From Variovorax sp. PBL-H6 (GTDB lineage: Bacteria > Pseudomonadota > Gammaproteobacteria > Burkholderiales > Burkholderiaceae_C), in contig NZ_LR594659.1 of the NCBI RefSeq assembly GCF_901827155.1, forward strand, positions 2,170,001-2,234,000: DNA of 64,000 nt, in the 5' to 3' direction. The notes beneath the pieces are model-generated. The model saw only the letters and a program-made list of their open reading frames with translations, searched no databases and was not told the DNA's origin. The first letter of the stretch is position 1; each line of letters begins with the position of its first letter. This document shows positions 17,521 to 25,962 of this stretch, in pieces. A program made the translations under genes and the position numbers.

Positions 17521-18453
17521 ATGAACCAGGGCATCCAACCGTCCGAACTGGGCTTCTTCGTGCAGATCGCGGCCGGCGGGAGCCTCAGTGCCGCAGCGCG
17601 CAACCTGGGTGTCTCCACGGCGGCGGTCAGCAAGCGCCTGTCGCAGATGGAGCAGCGGCTTCGCATGCCGATGGTCAACCGGACCACGCGGCGGCTGAGC
17701 CTGACGCCCGAGGGCGAGGTGTTCCTGGAACATGCGCGCCGGATCCTCGGCGAGCTCGACGACCTGGACCAACTCCTGGCCAAGGGGAGGGCGTCACCCA
17801 AGGGCCTGCTGCGCGTGAATGCAACGCTGGGCTTCGGCCGCATGCACGTTGCGCCGGTCATCTCGCGCTACTGCCGCCTTTGCCCCGACGTGGAAGTCCA
17901 GCTGCAGTTGTCCGCCGACCCGCCGCCGCTCACCGAGGATGCCTTCGACGTGTGTGTCCGGTTCGGCGAGCCGCCCGACGCGCGGGTGATCGCGAAGCGA
18001 CTGGCGCCGAACCGTCGGCTGCTGTGCGCCGCGCCCAAGTACCTGGCGCAGCGGGGGACGCCCGCGGTGCCGAGCGATCTGGCGCGGCACGACTGCATCG
18101 GCATTCGCCAAGGCAACGATGCCTACGGGGTCTGGCGCCTGGCGAGCGGCAAGGGGCGTCGGGAGCACACCGAGTCCATCAAGGTCCGCGGCGCGCTGAC
18201 CACCAACGATGGCGAGATCGCGGTGCGCTGGGCGCTCGATGGGCACGGCATCGTCATGCGTGCCGAGTGGGACATCGCGCGCTACCTGGCAAGCGGGCGC
18301 CTGGTAGAAGTCCTGCCGCAGTACCGGACGCCGAGCGCAGACATCTACGCCGTCTACGCGCAGCGCCACCAGCTGTCATCGCGCGTGCGGCTGTTCGTCG
18401 ATTGTTTGTCGGAGGCATTCGCGCGGCTGGGGCCTGGCGCGGTCAGCCCGTAG
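17521..18453 (+). CDS. LysR-family transcriptional regulator
   Basis: 310 residues. The N-terminal winged HTH contains GSLSAAARNLGVSTAAVSKRLSQME, followed by the linker helix and an effector domain of the periplasmic-binding type. The subgroup resembles DmlR-type activators of malate or tartrate genes. It is divergent from the tartrate/malate dehydrogenase and is its probable regulator. ATG 17521 is the only sensible start; it directly precedes the HTH. Confidence 0.9.
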   Translation: MNQGIQPSELGFFVQIAAGGSLSAAARNLGVSTAAVSKRLSQMEQRLRMPMVNRTTRRLSLTPEGEVFLEHARRILGELDDLDQLLAKGRASPKGLLRVNATLGFGRMHVAPVISRYCRLCPDVEVQLQLSADPPPLTEDAFDVCVRFGEPPDARVIAKRLAPNRRLLCAAPKYLAQRGTPAVPSDLARHDCIGIRQGNDAYGVWRLASGKGRREHTESIKVRGALTTNDGEIAVRWALDGHGIVMRAEWDIARYLASGRLVEVLPQYRTPSADIYAVYAQRHQLSSRVRLFVDCLSEAFARLGPGAVSP

Positions 18454-18493
18454 CGGGCTCTTCCCGGAGATGGCGGTTCTGCCTTGCCGCCGC

Positions 18494-18952
18494 TCAAGCT
18501 TCCGCAAGAAAACCCGGCAGCAACCTGGCGGCACCCTGCAGAAGCTCGAACTCGGCAGGGGAGAGCGGCAGAGGGACCATGTCGAAATGGCTGAGCGTGC
18601 CCCAGAGTTCGCCGGGCGAGGTCGTCAGCGGAACGCTGTGATACGAAACGACCACGCCCCGGTAAGGGTGACCTTCGAGCCTCGGGTCGGCTGCCGAATT
18701 GTCCGTGCGGAACGAGCCGTCGCGAAGAACGAACTGGCAGAAGCTTTTGTCGAAGGGCACCGCAACGAGGAACTCGGGCCGCATCTCGCCTGCCTTGTCG
18801 TGCAGCATGACGTTGCGCAGCATGGGGCCGGCGAAGCGGTAGACGGCGCTGTAGCGGTGCGGGACGCCTTCGTTCAGGTAACCAAGCGCCGCCGCCGGGC
18901 CCTCGGCACGCAGGACCGCCGAAAACGTCTCCAGGTTGCGCGGCAACGCCAT
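18494..18952 (-). CDS. GAF-domain-like protein (152 aa)
   Basis: Single-domain protein. The C-terminal half includes PYRGVVVSYHSVPLTTSPG and ELWGTLSHFDMVP, which resembles a small GAF sensor or fRMsr-like domain where G-LCHFD is typical. There is no DNA-binding or catalytic partner domain. Start at MALPRNLETF (near 18952) is preferred; the frame is open upstream to 19084 but with atypical, Arg- and Cys-rich codons. It is convergent with the lysR gene, with a 40-base gap. Ligand unknown. Confidence 0.6.
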   Translation of the reverse strand: MALPRNLETFSAVLRAEGPAAALGYLNEGVPHRYSAVYRFAGPMLRNVMLHDKAGEMRPEFLVAVPFDKSFCQFVLRDGSFRTDNSAADPRLEGHPYRGVVVSYHSVPLTTSPGELWGTLSHFDMVPLPLSPAEFELLQGAARLLPGFLAEA

Positions 18953-19209
18953 GCCTTCATTTTGCCTCGGGCGAGGATTCGAACATGGATAGTTACCCGA
19001 ACCCCGGGGGCTGTCCCGGTCAGTGCCTCCCCTGCATCGATGCCTCCATCCGCTTAAAGCGAAGAAGCTGGCGCCGTCGTACACGTGCGCCTGGTTCGAG
19101 GCTGGAGCCGAAGGCCCGGTGCCCCCCCCCAGTCATCCCTCGGAGGGAAGGGAGCCAAACCGCAGAAGGGTCGGGCGGCTTACCATCGATTCTTTTGAGT
19201 GAACATGCC

Positions 19210-20067
19210 ATGCGGACTCTCGAGATTCCCGCCGGCGGCCGACTCCCCGTCCTCGGCCTGGGCACCTGGCGCTTCGGCGAGGACCCCTCCGAGCGGCGCG
19301 CGGAAGTCGCCGCGGTGCGCTCGGCCATCGCGATGGGCTACCGCCTCATCGACACGGCCGAGATGTACGGCGAGGGCGGTGCCGAGGACGTGGTGGGCCA
19401 GGCCATCGCCGAGGCGCTTCGCGCCGGCGACGTGGCGCGCGAGCAGCTCTTCGTCGTCAGCAAGGTCTATCCGCACAACGCCAGCCGCAAGGGCACGCCG
19501 GCTGCCTGCGCGCGCAGCCTGGCGCGGCTCGGACTGGATCGCATCGACCTCTACCTGCTGCACTGGCGCGGCGAGCATCCGCTGGCCGAAACCTGCGAGG
19601 CGATGCGCGAGCTCGTGGCCGATGGTCGCATTGCCCACTGGGGCGTCAGCAACTTCGACACCGATGACATGGAGGAGCTGGCCACGGTCTGCGGCGAGAC
19701 GGCCGACTGCGCGGCGAACCAGGTCTATTTCTCGATGAGCGAGCGCGGGCCGGAGTTCAGCCTGCTGCCGTGGCAACGCCAGCGCGGCATGCCGATGATG
19801 GCCTACAGCCCGATCGACCAGGGCGCACTGGCCGCAGACGCGGCACTCCAGAAGATGGCCGGGCGGCTGGGCGTCACCGCGGCGCAGCTCGCACTGGCCT
19901 GGGTGATCGCGCAGCCCGGCGTCGCGGCCATCCCGAAAGCCGGGCGCGAAGCGCATCTGCGCGAGAACCTGGCTGCCGCCGACCTGCAGCTGAGCGCGGA
20001 CGTCCTCGCGGAGATCGACCGCCTGCACCCGCCCCCGAGGCGCAAGAAGCCGCTGGCGATGATCTGA
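19210..20067 (+). CDS. Aldo/keto reductase
   Basis: 285 residues, complete AKR TIM barrel. The catalytic tetrad is visible: Asp and Tyr in LIDTAEMYGEG, Lys in VVSKVYPH, His in LYLLHWRG. The C-terminal NADPH site contains AIPKAG. It belongs to the 2,5-diketo-gluconate reductase-like branch (GVSNF, AANQVYF). The physiological carbonyl substrate is unknown. ATG 19210 is used; a few in-frame codons upstream (SEHA) are less likely. Convergent with the NCS2 permease, four bases apart. Confidence 0.9.
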   Translation: MRTLEIPAGGRLPVLGLGTWRFGEDPSERRAEVAAVRSAIAMGYRLIDTAEMYGEGGAEDVVGQAIAEALRAGDVAREQLFVVSKVYPHNASRKGTPAACARSLARLGLDRIDLYLLHWRGEHPLAETCEAMRELVADGRIAHWGVSNFDTDDMEELATVCGETADCAANQVYFSMSERGPEFSLLPWQRQRGMPMMAYSPIDQGALAADAALQKMAGRLGVTAAQLALAWVIAQPGVAAIPKAGREAHLRENLAAADLQLSADVLAEIDRLHPPPRRKKPLAMI

Positions 20068-20071
20068 ATCC

Positions 20072-21556
20072 TCAGTGCGCCTCGGCCTGCTTGGCCGCCG
20101 CGATCACTGCAGCCTCGTCATGCTTCGCGCCGTTGAGGAACACGTTCAGCAGCACCGCCGCGATCGACGCCAGGAGAATGCCGGATTCCACCAGCGAGTG
20201 GATCGCATGCGGCATCCACTGCTTGAAGTTGGGCGCGATCAGCGGAATCATGCCGACGCCGATCGACACCGCGACGATCATCGCGTTGTGGCGGTTGCCC
20301 TTGAAGTCCACGCCCGAGAGGATGCGGATGCCGGTGGCCGCGACCATGCCGAACATCACCAGGCCCGCGCCGCCCAGCACCACCGTCGGCAGTGATTCGA
20401 CCAGCGCCGCCACCTTGGGCAGCAGGCCCAGCACGATCAAGATCACCCCGCCGGCCACGCAGACGAAGCGGCTCTTGATGCCGGTGACGGCCACCAGCCC
20501 GACGTTCTGCGAGAAGCTCGTGTAAGGGAAGGTATTGAACACGCCGCCGATCAGCGTGCCCAGCCCGTCGGTTCGCAGGCCGCGTGCCAGGTCCTTCTGG
20601 CCGATGCTGCGGCCGGTCATCTCGCCGAGCGCGAGGAACATGCCGGTGGACTCGATCATCACCACGATCATGATCAGCGTCATGGTGAGGATGAGGATCG
20701 GGTCGAACTGCGGCATGCCGAAGTGGAAGGGCAGCACCACGTCGACCCATGCGGCTTTTGCCACCTTCTCGAAGGTCATGAAGCCGAAGAGGGTGGCGAC
20801 GACGGCGCCGATCACGATGCCCAGCAGCACCGAGATGTTGGCGACGAAGCCCTTTGCGTATTTGACGATCATCAGGATCGACACGAGCACCAGCGCAGCG
20901 ATGCCCAGGCCGCCCAGATCGGCGTACCTGGGGTTCGGGACCGAAGGCACGATGGACAGGCCCTTGGGGATCGGCGGCACCGAGCTGCCGGGTGAGGTGA
21001 CCTCGGCCAGCCACTTGGCGTAGACCGGGTCGACCAGCGCCGGCGCCGTCGGGCCCACGGGGTTGCCGAAGATCCAGTTGATGCCCACGCGCATCAGGCT
21101 GATGCCGATCACCGCGATGATGGTGCCGGTGACCACCGGCGGAAAGAAGCGCAGCATGCGCGACACCAGCGGCGCGATGAGGATCGAGATCACCCCCGCG
21201 CCGATGATGGCGCCGAACAGCAGCTGCGCCCCGTTCTGGCCGGGGTTGGCGTTCGCGATCGCGACCATGGGCGCGACCGAGGCAAAGGTCACGCCCATCA
21301 TCACCGGCAGCTTGATGCCGAACCATTGCGTGGCGCCCAGCGCCTGGATGAGCGTCGCGATGCCGCAGCAGAACAGGTCGGCCGAGATCAGCAGCGCGAC
21401 CTCGTCGGGGCTGAGCTTGAGCGCGCGGCCGACGATGAGCGGCACGGCCACCGCGCCGGCGTACATCACCAGCACGTGCTGCAGGCCAAGGACGGTGAGC
21501 TTGCCGGCTGGCAGGCGCTCGTCGACGGGATGGACGGAGGAAGTGGAAGCAGTCAT
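20072..21556 (-). CDS. NCS2-family urate/xanthine permease
   Basis: 494 residues with about 14 hydrophobic segments. The NAT/NCS2 signature QNVGLVAVTG is present, and GMFLALGEMTGR precedes it (the conserved Glu of TM8). The length and the final Gly of the signature favour urate or xanthine over uracil. Proton-coupled uptake at the inner membrane is inferred. The promoter region carries TGTATACA at 21633-21640, the core of the palindrome found at the purine catabolic genes 12-14 kb away. ATG 21556 starts just before the first conserved residues; the frame extends upstream over the operator, which argues against a longer protein. Confidence 0.9.
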   Translation of the reverse strand: MTASTSSVHPVDERLPAGKLTVLGLQHVLVMYAGAVAVPLIVGRALKLSPDEVALLISADLFCCGIATLIQALGATQWFGIKLPVMMGVTFASVAPMVAIANANPGQNGAQLLFGAIIGAGVISILIAPLVSRMLRFFPPVVTGTIIAVIGISLMRVGINWIFGNPVGPTAPALVDPVYAKWLAEVTSPGSSVPPIPKGLSIVPSVPNPRYADLGGLGIAALVLVSILMIVKYAKGFVANISVLLGIVIGAVVATLFGFMTFEKVAKAAWVDVVLPFHFGMPQFDPILILTMTLIMIVVMIESTGMFLALGEMTGRSIGQKDLARGLRTDGLGTLIGGVFNTFPYTSFSQNVGLVAVTGIKSRFVCVAGGVILIVLGLLPKVAALVESLPTVVLGGAGLVMFGMVAATGIRILSGVDFKGNRHNAMIVAVSIGVGMIPLIAPNFKQWMPHAIHSLVESGILLASIAAVLLNVFLNGAKHDEAAVIAAAKQAEAH

Positions 21557-21630
21557 GCAGGAAGCTCCTGGCGCGGATGGCGAACGGGCGAGCCGGCTTG
21601 TCTTCGGCGGCTCACAGGTGTGTACGCCAA

Positions 21631-21642
21631 ACTGTATACAAA
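21631..21642. promoter_or_regulatory. Candidate GntR operator upstream of the NCS2 permease
   Basis: ACTGTATACAAA contains the palindromic core TGTATACA (21633-21640), 77 bases upstream of the permease start. The same core, in a longer perfect palindrome, occurs at 33431-33442 and 35381-35392. Confidence 0.5.
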
Positions 21643-21699
21643 ATATGGGTGCGACCGTATGGCGGAAAACCCCGAGTTCCGGATGGCGCCCACCCATGG

Positions 21700-22611
21700 T
21701 CAGACCGACAGCGAACCCAGCCGCTCGACCACCATGTCATGGAACCCACGCGCGGCGGCCGACAGGCTGCCCTCGCGCCGCTGCACCAGGTAGATGCGCC
21801 GCGTGAGCTGCGGCAGCGGCAGCGGCCGGATGGCGATCGTCTCGCGCCTGAACTGGTAGAGCGTGAGGGTGGGCACCACGCTGATGCCCAGGCCCGCCTC
21901 GACCATGCCCATCACGGTGGCCAGCTGCTCGACCTCCAGCACGGTGTTCATCGCCAAGGGATGCAGTGCGACCTCGAGCGCCTGCCGCACGCTGCTGTTG
22001 CGTGTCATGTGAATGAAGGAGAAGGGCTGCAGCTTGCGCAGCGTGAGCCGTGGCTCGGTCGCCAGGGGATGGTCGGCGCGGCACACCAGGTGAAAGCGGT
22101 CGGTGCACAGCACGCGCATGCGCAGCTCCGCGCTGTCGGCCGCGCGGCTGCCTGCAGCCGCGAGGGCGAAGTCGGCCTGGCCGCCGCGCACGAGGTCGAT
22201 GCAGGCGTCCGACAGCTGGTCGCTCAGCTGGAGCTCGATGCCGGGCCATTGCGCATGGAAGTCCGAGAACAGCGTGGGCAGCCAGCCGGCCGCCAGCGAG
22301 GGAAGGGCGGCGACGTGCACGCGGCCCTTGCGCCGCTCCACGTGATCGCCGAGATCGCCGATCGCGCGTTCGACATCGGCGAGAAGACGCCGCGCCGAGG
22401 CCTCGAACAGGCGGCCCTCGGCCGTGAGCTGCACGCTGCGCGTGTTGCGATCGAACAGCCTCGCACCTACCTCCTGCTCGAGGGCGCGGATCAGCGTGCT
22501 GAAGGCCGGCTGCGAGAGATGGCAGGCCTGCGCGGCGCGCGTGAAGTTGGGCAGATCGACCAGCGCCACGAAGGCACGCAGCTGGCGGGTGGAGAGATCC
22601 GTGGCGGCCAT
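21700..22611 (-). CDS. LysR-family transcriptional regulator
   Basis: 303 residues. HTH around residues 15-40 (NFTRAAQACHLSQPAFSTLI), then a complete effector domain. It is divergent from the AtuA-family gene at 22721, with a 109-bp gap that carries an inverted repeat, so control of that cluster is likely. It ends 143 bases upstream of the permease start and reads toward it, but the operator in that gap suggests the permease has its own promoter. Confidence 0.9.
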   Translation of the reverse strand: MAATDLSTRQLRAFVALVDLPNFTRAAQACHLSQPAFSTLIRALEQEVGARLFDRNTRSVQLTAEGRLFEASARRLLADVERAIGDLGDHVERRKGRVHVAALPSLAAGWLPTLFSDFHAQWPGIELQLSDQLSDACIDLVRGGQADFALAAAGSRAADSAELRMRVLCTDRFHLVCRADHPLATEPRLTLRKLQPFSFIHMTRNSSVRQALEVALHPLAMNTVLEVEQLATVMGMVEAGLGISVVPTLTLYQFRRETIAIRPLPLPQLTRRIYLVQRREGSLSAAARGFHDMVVERLGSLSV

Positions 22612-22635
22612 GATCCGTCTGTTCCTCTATTGATC

Positions 22636-22665
22636 TGAAATTCGAATGGGCCAATCCGAAGTTTC
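22636..22665. promoter_or_regulatory. Inverted repeat between lysR and atuA-like genes
   Basis: TGAAATTCG (22636-22644) faces CGAAGTTTCA (22656-22665), a nine-pair inverted repeat with one bulged base. It lies in the divergent intergenic region and is a candidate LysR-type operator. Confidence 0.4.
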
Positions 22666-22720
22666 AATTTTACGGATGACTGTGGAATGCCTACATTCAC
22701 TCTCACAACATGAGATACAC

Positions 22721-24106
22721 ATGCGCCCATCGCCTGTACCCAACCTGCTGATCGGCTGCGCCGCGGGCTTCTCCGGCGACCGCACCGACGCCGCGGGCGC
22801 CGTGGTGGATACGCTCGTCGCCCGGCTCGCCAATGGTCCCGCGGGCCAGCGCGCCTTCCTCATCTTCGAGACGCTGGCCGAGCGCACACTGGCCCTGGCG
22901 CAGCTGCGCCGCCGCGCCGATCCCGAAGCAGGCTACGAGCCGCTGCTCGACGCCATGCTGCGCCCTGTGCTCGCGCGCTGCCTCGCGCATGGCATCCGCA
23001 TCGTCAGCAACTTCGGCGCCGCCAACCCGCGTGCGGCGGCGCGCCGCATTGCCCGGCTGGCCCGCGAGCTCGGCGCACCGACACCGCGCGTTGCCGTGGT
23101 GGAGGGCGACGATCTCTCCGGCAGCGAACATCGCGCCTTGTTGCGCGAGCAACTGGGCGCTGCGATGGACGGGATGCGCGTGGTCAGCGCCAACGCGTAC
23201 ATCGGCGCGGAACCGATCGCCGCCGCGCTCGATGCCGGCGCGCAGATCGTGGTCTGCGGGCGCGTGGCCGATCCGTCGCTCACGGTCGGGCCGGCGATGT
23301 CGCATTTCGGCTGGCGCGCCGACGACTGGGAGCGCCTCGGCCGCGCCACGATGGCGGGCCATCTGCTCGAATGCGGCGCGCAGGTCTGCGGCGGCTACTT
23401 CGCCGACCCGGGCTACAAGGATGTGCCGGGACTGGATTCCATCGGCTTCCCCATCGCCGAGATCGCGTCCGATGGCGGTTGCACGCTCGGCAAGGCCGAG
23501 GGCACCGGCGGCTTCGTGAGCGAGGCCACGGTGAAGGAGCAACTGCTCTACGAAGTGCACGATCCTGCCGCCTATCTCACGCCCGACGTGGTGGCCGACA
23601 TCGGAGAGGCCGAGGTGCGTGCCGCCGGCACGGATCGCGTCATGCTGTCCGGCGTGCGCGGTCATCCGCGCCCCGGGCAGTACAAGGTCAACGTCTGCTA
23701 CGAGGGCGGCTGGCTGGCGGAGGGCGAAATCTCCTATGCCGGCGCGCGCGCCGAGGCCCGGGCCCGGCTGGCGGCCGACATCCTGCGCAGCCGTCTCGCG
23801 GGGCTGGAATTGCGCGTCGATTTGATCGGCGCCATCAGCATCCTGGCCGACGACCTCGGCCGCGCAATGGCGGCCACCCCCACAGGTGACGCGCGCGACG
23901 TGCGGCTGCGCGTGGCGGCGGTGCACGACGAGCGCGCGCAGGCCGAGCGGCTGACGCGCGAGGTCATGGCGCTCTACACCTGCGGCCCGGCCGGCGGCGG
24001 CGGCGTGCGCACCGCGCTCACCCCGCGCCTCAACATCCACTCGTGCCTGCTGCCGCGCGAGCAGGTGCCGGTGCGCTTCGAGATGCTGACAGAGGAGCAG
24101 CCATGA
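22721..24106 (+). CDS. AtuA-family (DUF1446) protein
   Basis: 461 residues. It starts near LLIGCAAGFSGDRTDAA, and contains IRIVSNFGAANPRAAARR, GADIVVCGR-like AQIVVCGRVADPSLTVGP and GGYFADPGYKDVPGL, all typical of AtuA/DUF1446. In Pseudomonas, AtuA belongs to the acyclic terpene utilisation cluster, but its exact reaction is not established. No biotin-dependent geranyl-CoA carboxylase genes are here, so a terpene role is not implied. ATG 22721 is chosen for the standard N-terminus; ATG 22646 would add 25 residues across the operator. It overlaps the next gene by four bases (ATGA), suggesting a two-subunit complex. Confidence 0.82.
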   Translation: MRPSPVPNLLIGCAAGFSGDRTDAAGAVVDTLVARLANGPAGQRAFLIFETLAERTLALAQLRRRADPEAGYEPLLDAMLRPVLARCLAHGIRIVSNFGAANPRAAARRIARLARELGAPTPRVAVVEGDDLSGSEHRALLREQLGAAMDGMRVVSANAYIGAEPIAAALDAGAQIVVCGRVADPSLTVGPAMSHFGWRADDWERLGRATMAGHLLECGAQVCGGYFADPGYKDVPGLDSIGFPIAEIASDGGCTLGKAEGTGGFVSEATVKEQLLYEVHDPAAYLTPDVVADIGEAEVRAAGTDRVMLSGVRGHPRPGQYKVNVCYEGGWLAEGEISYAGARAEARARLAADILRSRLAGLELRVDLIGAISILADDLGRAMAATPTGDARDVRLRVAAVHDERAQAERLTREVMALYTCGPAGGGGVRTALTPRLNIHSCLLPREQVPVRFEMLTEEQP

Positions 24107-24558
24107 GCGCCGAAGGCGAAGGTACTCCAGTGAGCCGCACGGCCGTTCCGAAGGCGAATAGCACCGTAGCCGAAGGCGAAGGTACTCCAGTGACGCAGCC
24201 GTTGCACCGTGTGCCGCTGTTCCGCGCCGCCCATGGCCGCACCGGCGACAAGGGCGACCGCTCCAACATCAGCGTGATCGCCTGGCACCCCGAGCTCTAC
24301 CCATTGCTGGTCGAGCAGATCACGCCCGAGGCCGTGGCCGCGCAGTTCCGCCACCGCGCGCCCAGCCGCGTGCAGCGCTTCTTGCTGCCGCGGCTCGGCG
24401 CGATGAACTTCGTGCTCGACGGCGTGCTCGACGGCGGCGTCAACGATGCGCTCAATCTCGATGCGCACGGCAAGGCACTGTCCTTCCTGCTGCTGGACAT
24501 GTGGCTCGAGGTGCCCGATGCGCTGCGGCACCGGCTCGCCGGGCCGCCCGGGGGCTGA
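24103..24558 (+). CDS. Small AtuA-related protein with a repeat-derived N-terminus
   Basis: 151 residues. The family core begins about residue 35 (RAAHGRTGDKGDRSNISVIA) and runs to the end, as expected for the partner protein encoded after DUF1446 genes. Residues 2-30 are not part of that core. They come from a 60-bp-period repeat: AEGEGTPV appears twice, separated by SRTAVPKANSTV. The same DNA occurs inside paoB. The start codon overlaps the previous stop, and the repeat begins directly behind it, so translation must pass through the repeat. A later start has no good signal. Confidence 0.82.
   Translation: MSAEGEGTPVSRTAVPKANSTVAEGEGTPVTQPLHRVPLFRAAHGRTGDKGDRSNISVIAWHPELYPLLVEQITPEAVAAQFRHRAPSRVQRFLLPRLGAMNFVLDGVLDGGVNDALNLDAHGKALSFLLLDMWLEVPDALRHRLAGPPGG
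24109..24194 (+). repeat. 65-bp in-frame repeat, copy 2, with partial tandem duplication
   Basis: A 25-bp direct repeat, GCCGAAGGCGAAGGTACTCC followed by AGTGA, lies at 24109-24133 and again at 24169-24193, exactly 60 bases apart. The stretch 24130-24194 matches the minus strand of 11160-11224 at 62 of 65 bases. CCGAAGGCGAA occurs three times (24110, 24148, 24170). The period of 60 keeps the reading frame. Confidence 0.85.
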
Positions 24559-24614
24559 GCGCCGCTCCATTTCTTATTCCATCCCCATCAACGACGACCC
24601 AGGAGACAACAAGC

Positions 24615-25586
24615 ATGATCCGATTCCGATTGCCATTCCTTCCGCTGGCCCTCGCCGCGCTGCTGGCCGCAGGCGGCGCCGCGGCCCAGGGCTACCCCGA
24701 GAAGCCCATCACCTTCGTCGTGCCTTTTGCAGCCGGAAGCGCAACCGACCAGATCGCCCGCGCACTCGGCAACGGCGTCACCGCCGAGACGAAGCAGCCG
24801 GTGGTGATCGACAACAAGGCCGGCGCGAGCGGCTTCATCGCCTCGCAGCAGGTCGCCAAGGCCGCGCCCGACGGCTACACGGTGCTGATCACCACCAACA
24901 CCACGCATGCCGCGAACGAGCACCTGTTCAAGAAGCTGCCCTACGACCCCGTGAAGGACTACGCGCCGGTGGCAGCGCTCGGCAAGGGCGGGCAGATCAT
25001 GGTGGTGCGGCCCGACTTCCCGGCCAAGACGGTGGCCGAGTTCGTGGCGCTCGCGAAGAAGGAGCCGGGCAAGCACAGCTTCGGCAGCGGCAGCTCGTCG
25101 AGCCGCATGGCGGGCGAGCTGCTGCAGCAGCTGGCCGGCATCAAGCTGCTGCACGTGCCGTACAAGAGCAACCCGCTGGCGGTGACGGACCTGCTCGGCG
25201 GGCAGATCGACATGATGATCACCGACACCGCGACCGGGTTGCCGCAGGTCAAGGCCGGCAAGCTGCGCGCGCTCGGCGTCTCCAGCGCCGCGCGCTCGCC
25301 GCTGGCGCCCGACGTGCCCACCATCGCGGAGGCCGGCGTGAAGGGCTACGAGATGGGCTACTGGTTCGCTGCCTACGCGCCCGCGAAGACGCCGCCTGCG
25401 GTGGTGAAGCGGCTGAACGAGCTGCTGGTGAAGGCGGCGAAGAGCGATGCCGCGAAGAAGGCCTTCTACGAGCCGACGGGCACCGAGGTGTTCACCAGCA
25501 CGCCCGAGGAACTGGCGAAGTTCCAGGCGGCTGAATCGCAGAAGTGGGGCCGCATCGTGAAGGCCGCGGGCATCGAGGCCGAGTAG
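24615..25586 (+). CDS. Bug-family tripartite tricarboxylate transporter substrate-binding protein
   Basis: 323 residues. Signal peptide with cleavage near GGAAAQG, then the Bug signature ITFVVPFAAGSATDQIAR and VPYKSNPLAVTDLLGGQID. AGGAGA sits 9 bases upstream of ATG 24615. It is the third gene of the AtuA-family unit, 56 bases after the second, so the binding protein probably captures the substrate that the AtuA-like pair processes. The ligand cannot be read from the sequence; an acyl or carboxylate compound is inferred from the family. Confidence 0.9.
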   Translation: MIRFRLPFLPLALAALLAAGGAAAQGYPEKPITFVVPFAAGSATDQIARALGNGVTAETKQPVVIDNKAGASGFIASQQVAKAAPDGYTVLITTNTTHAANEHLFKKLPYDPVKDYAPVAALGKGGQIMVVRPDFPAKTVAEFVALAKKEPGKHSFGSGSSSSRMAGELLQQLAGIKLLHVPYKSNPLAVTDLLGGQIDMMITDTATGLPQVKAGKLRALGVSSAARSPLAPDVPTIAEAGVKGYEMGYWFAAYAPAKTPPAVVKRLNELLVKAAKSDAAKKAFYEPTGTEVFTSTPEELAKFQAAESQKWGRIVKAAGIEAE

Positions 25587-25591
25587 ACGCA

Positions 25592-25617
25592 CCTTTGTTT
25601 CTCAAGGGTTCTTTTTG
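25592..25617 (+). terminator. Rho-independent terminator after the AtuA/Bug unit
   Basis: ACCTTT (25592-25597) pairs with AAGGGT (25605-25610) around a 7-base loop, followed by TCTTTTT. It is the only hairpin with a T-run that I noticed in this window, and it begins 5 bases after the Bug stop codon. Confidence 0.6.
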
Positions 25618-25962
25618 TCTGCACTTGTAAGAATCCGCGAATACTTAAGTTCACTAAACAGGGCGTCAGATCGGTGGTGTGAGGCGGTTGCGTCGCTCCG
25701 CGTCCACGGATGCCTGTTTGGCGGGCATTCCGTCGGAACGCCCGTGGGGCCTCGCACGGATGAGTTGCCCTCTGGGTTTTCCACAACGTTATCCACGGGG
25801 CCGGGGGATAAATTTCCCTCTGGCGGAGGGTGCGTCGGAGCTTGACGGTTAAGAACTTAGCCACAAGCGCGGCTAACAAATAAATCACGCGCTGACAAGG
25901 CGCGTTACCGAGCAAAGACACGGTCGAACATGCATGCCCAGAGCACGCCCTGATTCGGCCGC
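25618..25962. other. Gene-free region with two DnaA-box-like 9-mers
   Basis: No credible gene in either strand. Composition is more AT-rich than the surroundings. TTTTCCACA (25777-25785) and TTATCCACG (25789-25797) lie in the same orientation 12 bases apart, each one mismatch from TTATNCACA. Small hairpins flank them (GGGC-A-TTCC and its complement near 25715-25740; TAGCC/GGCTA near 25858-25876). CCCTCTGG occurs twice around the boxes. There is no adjacent replication gene. Confidence 0.4.

Noticed and set aside
18972..18990. GAGGATTCGAAC resembles the complement of a tRNA T-loop (minus strand GTTCGAATCC).
   Set aside because: The T-stem does not pair, and no acceptor, D-arm or anticodon arm can be drawn around it.
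22721..25586. An acyclic terpene (citronellol) degradation cluster.
   Set aside because: Only AtuA-type proteins are present; the geranyl-CoA carboxylase and acyl-CoA dehydrogenase genes of the atu cluster are absent.
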